Assembly (NCBI RefSeq): GCF_000379425.1 | Contig: NZ_KB902238.1 | Span: 60,201-124,200 of the forward strand | DNA length: 64,000 bases | Direction of reading: 5' to 3' | DNA from: Corynebacterium lubricantis DSM 45231 | GTDB lineage: Bacteria; Actinomycetota; Actinomycetes; Mycobacteriales; Mycobacteriaceae | Shown here: piece after piece, positions 1-10,960 of the stretch | How the letters are laid out: every line of letters starts with the position of its first letter | Numbering within the stretch: the first letter of the stretch is position 1 | The notes under the pieces: model-generated | What the model was told of the DNA's origin: nothing | The model's input: the letters and a program-made list of their open reading frames with translations, nothing else | The model's database searches: none | Translations under genes and position numbers: made by a program

Positions 1-369
1 ACCGAGAAGAACGCCAACAATAATGCCTGCGCCGAGGCCAACTGCGATGCGCTGCAAAGTGGCTGCGAGGTGCTGCCATAGAAAGTAGCCTTGCTCGCCG
101 CAAGTCAGGCGGGCACTGCCCTCGCCGACAGGAACACACCTGGAGGCATCCACGACTTCTTGCAGAACCAGTTGCGGCCCAGGTAAGACAACCGGGTTGA
201 TGTGGAAGATCTTGGTTGCCGCCCACCACAGGGCGATCACGGCAAATAGGACTCCGACCTGGGCAACCCAGCGTGGGGAGTTCTTTGCTGGTTTCCTTTG
301 TGCAGCGAGCTCCTGGCGAGGTGCGGTGTTTTGCGCTGCAGTAACGGTCGTCCTTGTCGCGGCGGTCAT
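1..369 (-). CDS. ssuC: Sulfonate ABC transporter permease, N-terminal part (cut by window edge)
   Basis: This is the first 123 codons of a membrane permease; the rest lies outside the window. It starts at an ATG that overlaps the ssuD stop codon as ATGA, so translation is probably coupled. The N-terminus is a short polar tail, then a hydrophobic segment (VLFAVIALWWAATKIF, about residues 36-51), a periplasmic stretch containing NPVVLPGPQLV, and the start of a conserved permease core (LAATLQRIAVGLGAG). This arrangement is typical of the SsuC/TauC family, which imports alkanesulfonates with an SsuB ATPase and an SsuA binding protein. Those partners would be expected further left. The identification rests on the family pattern and on ssuD directly upstream. 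Confidence 0.8.
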   Translation of the reverse strand, partial: MTAATRTTVTAAQNTAPRQELAAQRKPAKNSPRWVAQVGVLFAVIALWWAATKIFHINPVVLPGPQLVLQEVVDASRCVPVGEGSARLTCGEQGYFLWQHLAATLQRIAVGLGAGIIVGVLLG

Positions 370-1541
370 CGGGCTGCGAAAGGGGTTGAGACGGATACTT
401 CAGCGGCACCGGCTTCATGGCCGGCCACGTCCACGCCGAGCTGGATCAGCTCCGGAACGACACCTTCGGACACGTGGAAGCTCTCTTCAAGGTGCGGGTA
501 GCCAGAGAGAACGAAGTGAGTCAATCCGACCTGCTGATATTCCGCGATGCGCTGCGCCACTTGTTCATAGGAGCCAACGAGTGCGGTGCCCGCGCCGCCT
601 CGGACCAAGCCAATCCCGGCCCACAGGTTCGGGGAAAGCTCGAGCTCACGCGCGTTCGTCCCAGCCCTAAAGCCACCACCCTGGTTGTGCAGTTCACTCA
701 TCCGACGCTGTCCCTCCGACTGCGACTTCGCCAGACCTTCTTGGATGCGGGCGACCTCTTCCGGATCGATCTGATCGAGTAGCTTCTGCGCCTGATCCCA
801 TGCCTCTTCCTCGGTCTCGCGAGCAATCACGTGGAGGCGAATGCCGTACTCCAGCTCACGGCCGTTGGCCTCTCCCTGGGCACGGACGCGCTCAATCTTC
901 TCCACCACCTTGTCAGTGGGCTCACCCCAGGTCAGGTACACATCGGAGCGCTTCCCAGCCACTTCAATGCCAATCTGGGAGGAACCGCCGAAGAAGATCT
1001 GCGGTGCTACATCCGGGCGATCGCGCAGGACCGCACCCTCGGTTTTCTGGTAGTCACCGTTGTAATCCAGCGGCTCTGGGTTATGGAAGAGGTGGTCCAG
1101 GATTTCGAGTGTCTCGTCCGCGTTACGGTAGCGGTCTTCCTTCGTCGAGTAGTCTCCGTAGGCACGCTGTTCGTGGTCTTCTCCACCCACCACGACGTTA
1201 ATATTCAAGCGGTTACCCGAAAGTTTCTGAAAGGCGAGCGCCTGCTGGGCAATGATCAGCGGGCTAACCAAACCTGGGCGCACAGCCACCAAAAACTTCA
1301 GCTTGCTGGTGCGCGCGATCAACGCCGCGGTGGTGATCCAGGCATCCTCGCACCACAACCCGGTGGGCACGAGAACAGACTGAAAGCCACCCTTCTCGGC
1401 CGCAAGCGAGATTTGCGTGAGGTAGTCCAGGTCGGCGGGACGGGAACCGGTGTGGAACCCAGCTCCGTGGCCTCCCGCGGTGATGCCGCGGGAGTCGCCG
1501 TAGGTAGGAAGGAACCAATGAAGTGAGATCGTGTTTGTCAT
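366..1541 (-). CDS. ssuD: FMNH2-dependent alkanesulfonate monooxygenase
   Basis: The 391-residue protein is a luciferase-like TIM-barrel monooxygenase that uses FMNH2 and O2 to release sulfite from alkanesulfonates. The N-terminus TISLHWFLPTYGDSR, the internal NVVVGGEDHEQRAYGD and the stretch QIFFGGSSQIGIEVAGK match the SsuD family, and the length is usual for it. The enzyme needs reduced flavin from a separate reductase, and no such gene is in the window. It overlaps ssuC by four bases and is divergent from the ROK regulator gene at 1727, so the 185-bp gap between them probably holds both promoters. Sulfur-starvation control is inferred from the McbR-type site in that gap. Confidence 0.92.
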   Translation of the reverse strand: MTNTISLHWFLPTYGDSRGITAGGHGAGFHTGSRPADLDYLTQISLAAEKGGFQSVLVPTGLWCEDAWITTAALIARTSKLKFLVAVRPGLVSPLIIAQQALAFQKLSGNRLNINVVVGGEDHEQRAYGDYSTKEDRYRNADETLEILDHLFHNPEPLDYNGDYQKTEGAVLRDRPDVAPQIFFGGSSQIGIEVAGKRSDVYLTWGEPTDKVVEKIERVRAQGEANGRELEYGIRLHVIARETEEEAWDQAQKLLDQIDPEEVARIQEGLAKSQSEGQRRMSELHNQGGGFRAGTNARELELSPNLWAGIGLVRGGAGTALVGSYEQVAQRIAEYQQVGLTHFVLSGYPHLEESFHVSEGVVPELIQLGVDVAGHEAGAAEVSVSTPFAAR

Positions 1542-1698
1542 GGGCTGTAGTAGACCATGCTGTCCATATTTTCTGCGAGAGTTTGATTCTTAGTGAATTA
1601 ATCTCCCTCAATCGCCCCGTAGTAAAACTGTTAAATTCATAATAAATGCGCAGTTCATGGCGTATTAATGCACCCTTCACGAGAAGCATCGCGATTTC

Positions 1699-1714
1699 TA
1701 GACAAATTAGTCTA
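1699..1714. promoter_or_regulatory. McbR-type operator before ssuR
   Basis: The sequence TAGACAAATTAGTCTA is a perfect TAGAC-N6-GTCTA inverted repeat, the published binding motif of McbR, the TetR-type repressor of sulfur metabolism in C. glutamicum. It ends 12 bases before the ssuR start codon and overlaps a likely -10 hexamer (TAGTAT, 1713-1718), which fits repression by blocking the promoter. A second site of the same form precedes seuA. Confidence 0.8.
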
Positions 1715-1726
1715 GTATTTCCTACT

Positions 1727-2869
1727 ATGAGCATCGCCACCCAACTGAGCACGCCCGTACAGTTCGCCGTGCCCACATCCGGCAGCGCGCGCATACTCCA
1801 TCAGATTCGCAACCAGCCAGGTATTACGCGCTCGGAGCTCCGCGACCAGCTAGGCATGTCCCAGCCGACAATCGCACGCAACGTTTCCGCGCTTATCGAC
1901 GAACGCTTCGTCACCGAAATCCCCGCCTCACAGGTCGACGGTCGTGCTGGCCGACCCTCGCTGGGATTGCGTATCGATGCGTCTCACCTGCGTGTGTGGG
2001 GCATACATATCGGATTGCGCTCCACCGAAATTGTCATCGCCGATGGGGCGGGCCGGCTCCTGGAACACGCCACACTCCCCTTATCCATCCCGGAGAATCG
2101 GGTGGAGGATTCGCTCGATCTCATCGCGCATCGCATCAAGGCACTTGGTGCCGCACACCCCTCGCCGATCACCGTGGGCATGGCTACAAGTGCGCATATC
2201 GATGCCGTCGGCTCCGTGACCAGCGAAGAATACGGTTGGGAGGGTGTGCCTGTGGGCAATGAGATATCCCAGCGCCTCGGTGCGCACGTCTTCTACTCCA
2301 CCGGTGTAACCGCGATGGCCGGCTACGAGCTGGCCGCCAACGATTTGAGCACGAGAGGCATGGATTCAACACTCTATTTCTATGTCCGCGAGATGATCGG
2401 CCACGCCTGGATCTTCAACGGCGCGGTCCACCGCGCGCATTCCGGCACGCCTACCACCGCGCTGCGCCTGCTCGACGACGGCAGCATTGCCACGCACGGC
2501 GCGCACCCGCTGAGCACAAGATTTACGCTTGACGACGCACGCTCCCGCGGCCTTTCAGTTGAATCTCTCTCCGAGCTCATTGCCTCTGGCGATCCCCGCG
2601 CCCGCGAGGTATTGGATGCCCGTGCCCATCGCATCGCGCGCGCCGTGGCTGTCGCAGTAGACATCGTCGATCCCGAAAAACTTGTGCTCGCGGGTGAGGC
2701 CTTTACCGCAGACCCGAAGGGCCTCAAAACGGTGATCCGAGACCTGCGCGACATGGGAGGCGCACCTGCAAAAATGCGGCTGTGTAAAGCGGGCGGCAAC
2801 GTATTGATCGATGCCGCCCGCCAGGTTGCACTCCAACCGCTCTGGCAGGAACCGCTGGAGTTTGTGTAG
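1727..2869 (+). CDS. ssuR: ROK-family transcriptional regulator of sulfonate genes
   Basis: The 380-residue protein has an N-terminal winged helix (about residues 15-75, ITRSELRDQLGMSQPTIARN) followed by a ROK domain (VWGIHIGLRSTEIVIADGAG and a C-terminal VDIVDPEKLVLAGE). In C. glutamicum the ROK regulator SsuR sits near gyrB and activates the ssu and seu genes when sulfate is scarce; position and family agree here. I chose the ATG at 1727 because a -10 hexamer TAGTAT lies eight bases upstream, suggesting a leaderless mRNA. An in-frame ATG at 1646 would add 27 residues but lies upstream of that promoter and of the McbR-type site. It is divergent from ssuD and convergent with seuC, leaving a 13-base gap. 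Confidence 0.85.
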   Translation: MSIATQLSTPVQFAVPTSGSARILHQIRNQPGITRSELRDQLGMSQPTIARNVSALIDERFVTEIPASQVDGRAGRPSLGLRIDASHLRVWGIHIGLRSTEIVIADGAGRLLEHATLPLSIPENRVEDSLDLIAHRIKALGAAHPSPITVGMATSAHIDAVGSVTSEEYGWEGVPVGNEISQRLGAHVFYSTGVTAMAGYELAANDLSTRGMDSTLYFYVREMIGHAWIFNGAVHRAHSGTPTTALRLLDDGSIATHGAHPLSTRFTLDDARSRGLSVESLSELIASGDPRAREVLDARAHRIARAVAVAVDIVDPEKLVLAGEAFTADPKGLKTVIRDLRDMGGAPAKMRLCKAGGNVLIDAARQVALQPLWQEPLEFV

Positions 2870-2882
2870 TTCCTGCGCTTAA

Positions 2883-4091
2883 TTAGGCAGGCACCTTGGC
2901 CGGGCGCTCCAGCGCCTTCCCAATTTTGGTGCCCACAGGTGTGCCATTGAGCTCGTATTCTCCCACTGCATTTCGCGCTAGCGACACTGGGTTATTTGAC
3001 GAGACCGTGCGCACATTGCGCCAATGACGATCTATCGCCCTCTCCTTCAGCGCCGCCGATGCCCCAACCGCATCAAAAGCGTGTGAGGTGACGTATAGTG
3101 CCTGCTCAGAAACCACCGACCACAGCGAAGCAACGATCGCATCGGCCTCATTGAAGGCCTCTGGGGTGCCCTGCTCTGCGGCTTTCGCTACCCTTCGAGA
3201 AGCATCAACTAGTGCTCCGCGAAGCACGGTGACGCGACTGCGCGTATCGCCCAACGCCGCCGTCGCCGCCGGGTCACTGCGGTGTTCCACTCCCGGATTC
3301 CACGCGTTGCGTGACGACGATCGAGCACGCTCCGCAACCTCACGCACCGCAGCATCAGCGCTGCCCACGAGCACGCTTAGAAGGTTGATCTGCAGGTAGG
3401 ACCACACCAGGGAGTAGTGGGGCTCGCGAATGACAATCCAGCGCGGGTCGACTTCAATACCGCTGAAAGTTGTCGTACCCGAGGCAGTGAGACGCTGACC
3501 AAAGCCCGTCCAATCGTCGATAATTTCAACTCCGGGTCCTCGGACATCTACCGGCAGGCTCACCAAATACTCGTCGCCGTTGGCTCTGCGCCACAGCGCG
3601 GTTGTCCATGCGTAATCCGCGAAGTAGGTTCCAGTGGTGTAAAACTTGGTACCGTTGAGAACCTGCACGATCTTGCCCTGGGACTCGATTTCGTCGACAA
3701 ATGTGTGCGGATCACCGTAAGCGCCTCGGCGTTCACTCTCCGCATTGCCGAAGAGCTTTCCGCTAGCAATCTCGGTCAGCCAATGGTGGCGGAATTCGCT
3801 CTCTGGGGATTCAAGGAGTTGTTCCGTAAACGCAAAATGACCGCGCAATGCCTGGGCAACATTGGAATCTGCGGAAGCGATCTCGATGTAGAGCTCGACA
3901 ACCGCGTCTAGTTCTAAGCCCTCACCGCCGTATTCCTTTGGCACTCGCAAGCCTGTAATGCCCAGCGCGCGCAGTGCCTTGATCTCCTCTTCGGGCAGCC
4001 TGCGATCGAGCTCGCGCTGGACAGCACCCGCGCGAATCCTCTCGAGTGTCGGGCCGAATCTCTCAAAAAGCTGATCAAAGTGAGTTGTCAT
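2883..4091 (-). CDS. seuC: DszC/SfnB-like flavin-dependent monooxygenase
   Basis: The 402-residue protein has the acyl-CoA-dehydrogenase fold used by DszC/SfnB-type monooxygenases, which oxidise sulfur compounds with reduced flavin. Visible features are LRVPKEYGGEGLELD near the N-terminus, LNGTKFYTTGTYFADYAW in the middle, and a C-terminal DRHWRNVRTVSSNNP that is typical of this subgroup. It overlaps seuB by four bases (ATGA) and is the last gene of the seuA-seuB-seuC operon. The C. glutamicum SeuABC proteins are known to be needed for growth on sulfonate esters as sulfur source. The exact substrate here is not shown. It is about 31% of the size class expected for acyl-CoA dehydrogenases with extra domains and is otherwise normal in length for DszC proteins. 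Confidence 0.8.
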   Translation of the reverse strand: MTTHFDQLFERFGPTLERIRAGAVQRELDRRLPEEEIKALRALGITGLRVPKEYGGEGLELDAVVELYIEIASADSNVAQALRGHFAFTEQLLESPESEFRHHWLTEIASGKLFGNAESERRGAYGDPHTFVDEIESQGKIVQVLNGTKFYTTGTYFADYAWTTALWRRANGDEYLVSLPVDVRGPGVEIIDDWTGFGQRLTASGTTTFSGIEVDPRWIVIREPHYSLVWSYLQINLLSVLVGSADAAVREVAERARSSSRNAWNPGVEHRSDPAATAALGDTRSRVTVLRGALVDASRRVAKAAEQGTPEAFNEADAIVASLWSVVSEQALYVTSHAFDAVGASAALKERAIDRHWRNVRTVSSNNPVSLARNAVGEYELNGTPVGTKIGKALERPAKVPA

Positions 4092-5290
4092 GAGTGGGAT
4101 CCAATCGTGTATTGCGCAGCCACGTGGCCGCCATTGACGGCATCTGCTCCGATGAGGCGCGCCCGGTAGATGATGGGGTTATGATTCGCTAAGACTCGGG
4201 CGTTGCGCCAATGACGGTCAAGGCCGAGTTTCTTGGACGCGGCAGACGCCCCGCCCACTTCAAAAGCCTTTGTGGCCTGTGCAAGCACTACAGGCGCGAT
4301 GGTTAGCTGCGCCTGATACGCCTCGAGGTCGATGGCAGCGTAATCTTCCTCCGTTGCGGTTCCCGCCTGGGCCTTCGTCGATACGCGATCAAGCGCTCGG
4401 ACGAAGCCTTCGAAAACCTTGTCCACTCCATACGATGCTGCCTTCACCTCCCCGATGACCTGTTGAACCTGTGGATCATGGCGAGGAAGATCGCCACTGC
4501 CATGGCTATAGACTCGGGTGCGGGCCTGCACGTAATCCACGATGTCGCGGACAACCGCACGAGAAATTCCTGTCAGAGTGGAGAGGTGGTGCGACTGTGC
4601 CGTGGCCTGGAAGGCACCAGGCGCGGAATATTCGCGGTAGGCAACATCAATTGGATCGACAACGACATTGTCAAAAATGCTCGTTCCTGAGGCGGAAAGC
4701 TGCTGGCCGAAGCCGTCCCAATCGTCGAAAAGTGTGACTCCTTTAGCGTCGCGATCGATGAATACGAAGACGTCCTGGTCATTCTCGTCGAGAGCGTGTA
4801 CTTGGATCCAATCGGCGTACAGGCTGCCGGTGCTGTAGAACTTGGTTCCCGAAACTACCAACTTCCCGTCAACCTCGCGGATCGTCGTACTGAGATTCCC
4901 GGATTTGTTTCCCACCTCGGTAAGTGCGTTGCCCACCACGACTCCCTCCTCACCTATGCGGCGCAGCCACGTGCTTCGGTGTTCGGAATCAGGTGCTGTC
5001 AACAGCGACTCCACCGCGAGGAAGTGTGGGCGCAAGCCTTGTGCCAAATTCGAATCCGCGGCCGCAAGCTCAACGAGGACTTCGAAGGCCTCGGGCAGAG
5101 ACAACCCGAAACCACCGAATTCGGTGGGAACCCGAAGCCTCGTGAATCCACTTGCTTTTAACTTCGCGACGAGATCCCGGCTGAAATCCCGGTCGGCTTC
5201 GCGTTGCGCGGCGCTTTCTGTGATCTCACGCAAAACTGGTGCTAGCTGGTCGATGATTGAACGCGCTGAAATAGTTTTTGTGAAACTCAT
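4088..5290 (-). CDS. seuB: DszC/SfnB-like flavin-dependent monooxygenase
   Basis: The 400-residue protein is a paralogue of the next gene in the operon. It shares the same landmarks: TRLRVPTEFGGFGLSLPEAF, VSGTKFYSTGSLYADWIQV, DDWDGFGQQLSASGT and a C-terminal LDRHWRNARVLANHNP. The fold is acyl-CoA-dehydrogenase-like, but the short loops and the ending are those of DszC/SfnB monooxygenases. Both ends overlap its neighbours by four bases, so the three seu genes are translated as a tight unit. Two related subunits side by side may form one heteromeric enzyme or handle different substrates; the sequence does not decide this. Confidence 0.8.
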   Translation of the reverse strand: MSFTKTISARSIIDQLAPVLREITESAAQREADRDFSRDLVAKLKASGFTRLRVPTEFGGFGLSLPEAFEVLVELAAADSNLAQGLRPHFLAVESLLTAPDSEHRSTWLRRIGEEGVVVGNALTEVGNKSGNLSTTIREVDGKLVVSGTKFYSTGSLYADWIQVHALDENDQDVFVFIDRDAKGVTLFDDWDGFGQQLSASGTSIFDNVVVDPIDVAYREYSAPGAFQATAQSHHLSTLTGISRAVVRDIVDYVQARTRVYSHGSGDLPRHDPQVQQVIGEVKAASYGVDKVFEGFVRALDRVSTKAQAGTATEEDYAAIDLEAYQAQLTIAPVVLAQATKAFEVGGASAASKKLGLDRHWRNARVLANHNPIIYRARLIGADAVNGGHVAAQYTIGSHS

Positions 5291-6708
5291 GCGTGCACCT
5301 GCGCTGCTACTCGACGATCAGTGGCTGTGGAATTCTCGCGACCAATCCGATAGCTGGCACCACGGTGCTCCTCGGGTAGCCGGTCCCCTGCGCCGAACAG
5401 CTTGTTGCGCAGCGAGCCTGGCGTGTACTCAGTTTTGTAGCGGCCGAGTTTTTGCAGTTCAGGAACCACATATTCCACAATATCCTCGAAGGTACCGGGA
5501 GTAATTGCGTAGGCGAAGTTGAACCCGTCGAGGTCCGTCTCGTCTTGGATGTGGGCAAGCTCGGCGGCAATCTGAGCGCCGGATCCCACAAGGACAGGAC
5601 CGAATCCACCAATGCCGGTGGATTCTCCCAGCTTCCGAACGGTCCACGCTCCGTCTCCGGTGCCATTGCTAATCGTTGCAGCCGTGGATTGGATCGCGTT
5701 GGACTCGATGTTCGTGATCGGCTCGTCGAGATCGTAGAGCGACAAGTCAGCGCCGGTCCAGCCGGACATGAGTGTCAGGCCACCCACGGGATCGATATAC
5801 TGCTTATATTCAGCCAGCTTGTCTAGGGCGTCACGCTCGGTGGCACCCGTGATGATGGTTTCCATTGCGAAGACTCGAATGGAGTATGGGTCGCGTCCCG
5901 CCTCCACGGCTGCAGCGCGAATCTTCGCCACTGTTTCCTTCATCCCTTCAACCGTGTTTGAATTGATGAACACTGCCTCGGCATTCTCCCCGGCAAAGTG
6001 CAGGCCACGAGGCGATGCCCCAGCCTGGTAGATCACCGGTGTGCGCTGGATACTGGGCTCGGTGATCGCAATTCCTGGTACGTCGAAGTACTCGCCGTGG
6101 TGATTAATTGCGTGTACCTTGTCCGGATCAGCAAAGACTCCAGTTTCCTTGTTGTACTCAACCGCGTCGTCCTCCCACGATCCTTCAAGGAGCTTGTAAA
6201 TCACCTCGAGGTACTCGTCGGCCCGATCGTAGCGCTGATCGTGGGGAAGCTGATCGGTCTCGCCCATGTTTTGTGCTGCGGATGGGAGGTAGCCAGTGAC
6301 AACGTTCCAGCCCACGCGCCCCTTGCTCAGGTGGTCGATGGTGGCCAGCCTGCGGGCAAAGGGATACGGGTGCTCATAGGCAGTACCCGCGGTGATGCCG
6401 AATCCCAGGTGTTCGGTGGCGTGTGCCATCGCGGAGACCAGCAAGATAGGGTCGTTTACCGGCACCTGCGTGCCGGCACGCAAGGTGGCTTCGTTGCTGG
6501 ATCCGTAGACATCGTAGGTGCCAAGGACATCGGCGATGAACAGCCCGTCGAAAAGGCCCTCTTCCAGGGTCTTTGCAAGATTCACCCAGTAGTCAATCGT
6601 GTTGTAGTCCCGCGCATGATCTTGCGGGTGCTTCCACAGTCCGGGTGACTGGTGGGCAACGCAATTCATGTCGAATGCGTTAAAGAAAATCTGGCGTTTG
6701 TTAACCAT
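5287..6708 (-). CDS. seuA: NtaA/SnaA/DszA-family FMN-dependent monooxygenase
   Basis: The 473-residue protein belongs to the luciferase-like group containing DszA, NtaA and SnaA. Typical stretches are RQIFFNAFDMNC at the N-terminus, LFIADVLGTYDVYG, GRVGWNVVTGYLPSAAQNMG and the C-terminal FNFAYAITPGTFEDIVEYVVPEL. Such enzymes cleave C-S or C-N bonds using FMNH2 supplied by a separate reductase. It is the first gene of the seuABC operon. An AUGGAG ribosome-binding site and a near-perfect McbR-type operator lie directly upstream. C. glutamicum SeuA works with SeuB and SeuC on sulfonate esters, and the same role is inferred here. Confidence 0.85.
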   Translation of the reverse strand: MVNKRQIFFNAFDMNCVAHQSPGLWKHPQDHARDYNTIDYWVNLAKTLEEGLFDGLFIADVLGTYDVYGSSNEATLRAGTQVPVNDPILLVSAMAHATEHLGFGITAGTAYEHPYPFARRLATIDHLSKGRVGWNVVTGYLPSAAQNMGETDQLPHDQRYDRADEYLEVIYKLLEGSWEDDAVEYNKETGVFADPDKVHAINHHGEYFDVPGIAITEPSIQRTPVIYQAGASPRGLHFAGENAEAVFINSNTVEGMKETVAKIRAAAVEAGRDPYSIRVFAMETIITGATERDALDKLAEYKQYIDPVGGLTLMSGWTGADLSLYDLDEPITNIESNAIQSTAATISNGTGDGAWTVRKLGESTGIGGFGPVLVGSGAQIAAELAHIQDETDLDGFNFAYAITPGTFEDIVEYVVPELQKLGRYKTEYTPGSLRNKLFGAGDRLPEEHRGASYRIGRENSTATDRRVAAQVHA

Positions 6709-6722
6709 TGATACTCCATTTC

Positions 6723-6738
6723 TAGACTGCTTAGTCTG
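6723..6738. promoter_or_regulatory. McbR-type operator before seuA
   Basis: TAGACTGCTTAGTCTG matches TAGAC-N6-GTCTA except for the last base. It lies 15 bases before the seuA start codon, between the likely promoter and the ribosome-binding site, where a repressor would block transcription. It pairs with the perfect site at 1699 and suggests common sulfur control of ssuR and seuABC. Confidence 0.7.
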
Positions 6739-6817
6739 TTAATGGAATACCGTATGTTCTACTCTTATCTGCTGGCAATGAATCGAGCCACGCTGAATCA
6801 AATCCGAAGAAACGCAC

Positions 6818-6846
6818 AAAGGCGATGGTTTCAAACCATCGCCTTT
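6818..6846. terminator. Intrinsic terminator after gyrB
   Basis: AAAGGCGATGGTTT and its exact reverse complement are separated by one base, giving a 12-14 bp stem about 35 bases after the gyrB stop. On the minus strand the stem ends in TTT followed by a mixed T-rich tract. It separates gyrB transcription from seuA, whose start is 110 bases further on. Confidence 0.75.
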
Positions 6847-6882
6847 GGACTCAGAACGTAGCATTTGGGTAAGTAAACATCC

Positions 6883-8976
<2,094 letters not shown>

Positions 8977-9091
8977 CTATGGACTTCTAACCTTATCGAT
9001 ACTACACCTTAATGGTGTCCTATAGTGGCAGGGGTCCCGCGCGTTGCAGGGGCATTGTCGCGCCGAATTCGACGTTTTCCCAGGTCAGATT

Positions 9092-9721
9092 TTAGCCGTA
9101 CGTGTCTCGTGGGCCACGTCCTTTGACGTGAAGCGGCCCATAACGCCAACTTTTCGTTTTCGGCGGGTAAACATGCAGGTCAGTGATCACACCTGCACCA
9201 ATTTTGTCAGCAATGTTGCGCAGGATCTGAGGTTTCATCATCTTCAGCTGAGATGCCCAGGCTGTCGTATCAGTAGAAATGAATAAGGTTGATTCTTTCA
9301 CCATTTCCACGGTGGTGTGCTGCGCTATCTTTTCTCCGACAAGCTCATCCCAGCGGCCCATGACCCAGCCCAGTGCGAGAGGTTTCGCCCAATCTCGATT
9401 ACGCACCTCGCGTTTGAGTACATCGCCAAAGCCTTTGACCTGATAACTGCGGCGCGGGGCGCGGCCATCCGGACCACTGAGTCGCCCAGGCCCGTAGTAC
9501 CGCGCTTTTTTCAAGCCACCAGAATCCTCTGAATCCTCCAATTTTATCCCGGGCACGCGGATTCCATCATCTGCCGATTCATCGGTAAGCCGGCCAAGCG
9601 CTCGTTTCGGCACAACATTCCTGCCCTGACGGCGCAAATCTGGGACTGTGCCATTACGTTTCTTGGCTGTCCTTCGCAAATTCTCAAAAGTCTCAGCTAC
9701 CAGGTCGTGTTCTTCAGCCAT
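9092..9721 (-). CDS. dciA: DciA-family (DUF721) replicative helicase loader/operator
   Basis: The 209-residue protein has a long polar, basic N-terminal half and a C-terminal DUF721 domain (about residues 100-195) with WVMGRWDELVGEKIAQHT, LFISTDTTAWASQLKMM and PQILRNIADKIGAG. DUF721 proteins are the DciA group, which helps load or activate the DnaB helicase at the origin in bacteria lacking DnaC; the M. tuberculosis gene lies in the same recF-gyrB interval. The ATG overlaps the last base of the recF stop region (ATGG after TAA), implying co-translation with recF. No catalytic residues are expected, since it acts by protein-DNA and protein-protein contacts. Confidence 0.85.
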   Translation of the reverse strand: MAEEHDLVAETFENLRRTAKKRNGTVPDLRRQGRNVVPKRALGRLTDESADDGIRVPGIKLEDSEDSGGLKKARYYGPGRLSGPDGRAPRRSYQVKGFGDVLKREVRNRDWAKPLALGWVMGRWDELVGEKIAQHTTVEMVKESTLFISTDTTAWASQLKMMKPQILRNIADKIGAGVITDLHVYPPKTKSWRYGPLHVKGRGPRDTYG

Positions 9722-10899
9722 TAGGCCTCCTCGATCCGAGAAACCCGGTCCACCATGTCAATGCGGTACCTGGCCGCGACGGCATCCGCCAGGTTGCCCG
9801 GCAGATCGTCACCCACGGCAGCCGTGATCAGCACCTGTTCTGCCTGTTCAGCAACGTGGACAAGCCGCTGGCGCCGCTTCGTATCAAGTTCGGCAAAAAC
9901 GTCATCGAGGATGAGGACCGGATCCGAGCCCTGGGCCGACAACAACTGAAATTCCGCAAGGTGCAGCGATAATGCGAAGGACCACGATTCACCGTGGCTG
10001 GCGAAACCCTTGGCGGGTTCTTCTCCCAGGATGAGGTGTAAATCGTCGCGGTGCGGGCCGACGAGCGTTAGCCCTCGTTCGATTTCGTTGCGACGACGCC
10101 GGCCCAGCTCGCTGAGCATCGCGGCCTCGATGACCTGCGGGTCCCTGGTAGATTCGCCGGACAACTGGCGCACGGCATCATCGACTGTCGAGGAGTAATA
10201 CACCGAGGCTGGCCGGGATTCGGGAGCAATTGCAGAGTAAGCGTCATGAATCAGCGGCGCGAGCTCGTCGATAAGCGAAAGGCGTGCGGCGATGACCTGC
10301 GAACCGTGACTTGCAAGCTGTGCGTCCCAGACATCGAGCGTGGTCAAGGCGCTGGCGCCGTCAGGGTGATCGTAGCCGCGGCGCAGGTCAAAGCCAGAAT
10401 TTTTCAAAAGTGCGTTGCGCTGACGCATGATTTTGTCGTAATCCGCCTTCACCCCGGCCAATCGAGGTGTGCGGATGGCGATCAAATCATCCATGAAGCG
10501 GCGTCGCTCGGCGGGCTCGCCCTTGACTAGGGCCAAATCCTCAGGCGCGAAGAGCACGGTGTGCAAAACGCCAAGCAATTCGCGCGGCGACTTCAGGCGC
10601 GTGCGGTTGATCTGCGCCTGGTTCGCACCTTGGGCCTTGATCAGCAGGTGAGAGGTGAGCTCACGTCCGTCGTTGACCGTGGTGGTGGAGATCCTGGCAT
10701 TCGCGGCGCCACTGCGGATCAAAGGCTGATCCGAGGGCACGCGGTGGCTGGAAAGATGAGCCATGTAGCCAATGGCCTCGACAATATTCGTCTTGCCAAA
10801 CCCATTGCGACCAGAAAATACAGTGACTCCGGGAGTCAGATCGAGTGACAGCTCGTGCCAGGAGCGAAAATCACGCAAGTCAAGGTGCCGTAAATACAC
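9721..10899 (-). CDS. recF: DNA replication and repair protein RecF
   Basis: The 392-residue SMC-like ATPase loads RecA at single-strand gaps. It begins [14 protein letters not shown] and carries the Walker A motif GRNGFGKTN near residue 35. The C-terminal part has the signature region and the Walker B-like [11 protein letters not shown] near residue 330. Length and order of motifs are normal for actinobacterial RecF. It lies between dnaN and dciA on the same strand and overlaps dciA by one base. Confidence 0.96.
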   Translation of the reverse strand: MYLRHLDLRDFRSWHELSLDLTPGVTVFSGRNGFGKTNIVEAIGYMAHLSSHRVPSDQPLIRSGAANARISTTTVNDGRELTSHLLIKAQGANQAQINRTRLKSPRELLGVLHTVLFAPEDLALVKGEPAERRRFMDDLIAIRTPRLAGVKADYDKIMRQRNALLKNSGFDLRRGYDHPDGASALTTLDVWDAQLASHGSQVIAARLSLIDELAPLIHDAYSAIAPESRPASVYYSSTVDDAVRQLSGESTRDPQVIEAAMLSELGRRRRNEIERGLTLVGPHRDDLHLILGEEPAKGFASHGESWSFALSLHLAEFQLLSAQGSDPVLILDDVFAELDTKRRQRLVHVAEQAEQVLITAAVGDDLPGNLADAVAARYRIDMVDRVSRIEEA

Positions 10900-10960
10900 G
10901 CTGAGTCACGCCCTTTCGTTACCCACACTTTCGCACTTGTTGCCAATTTGAATCTGCGAT

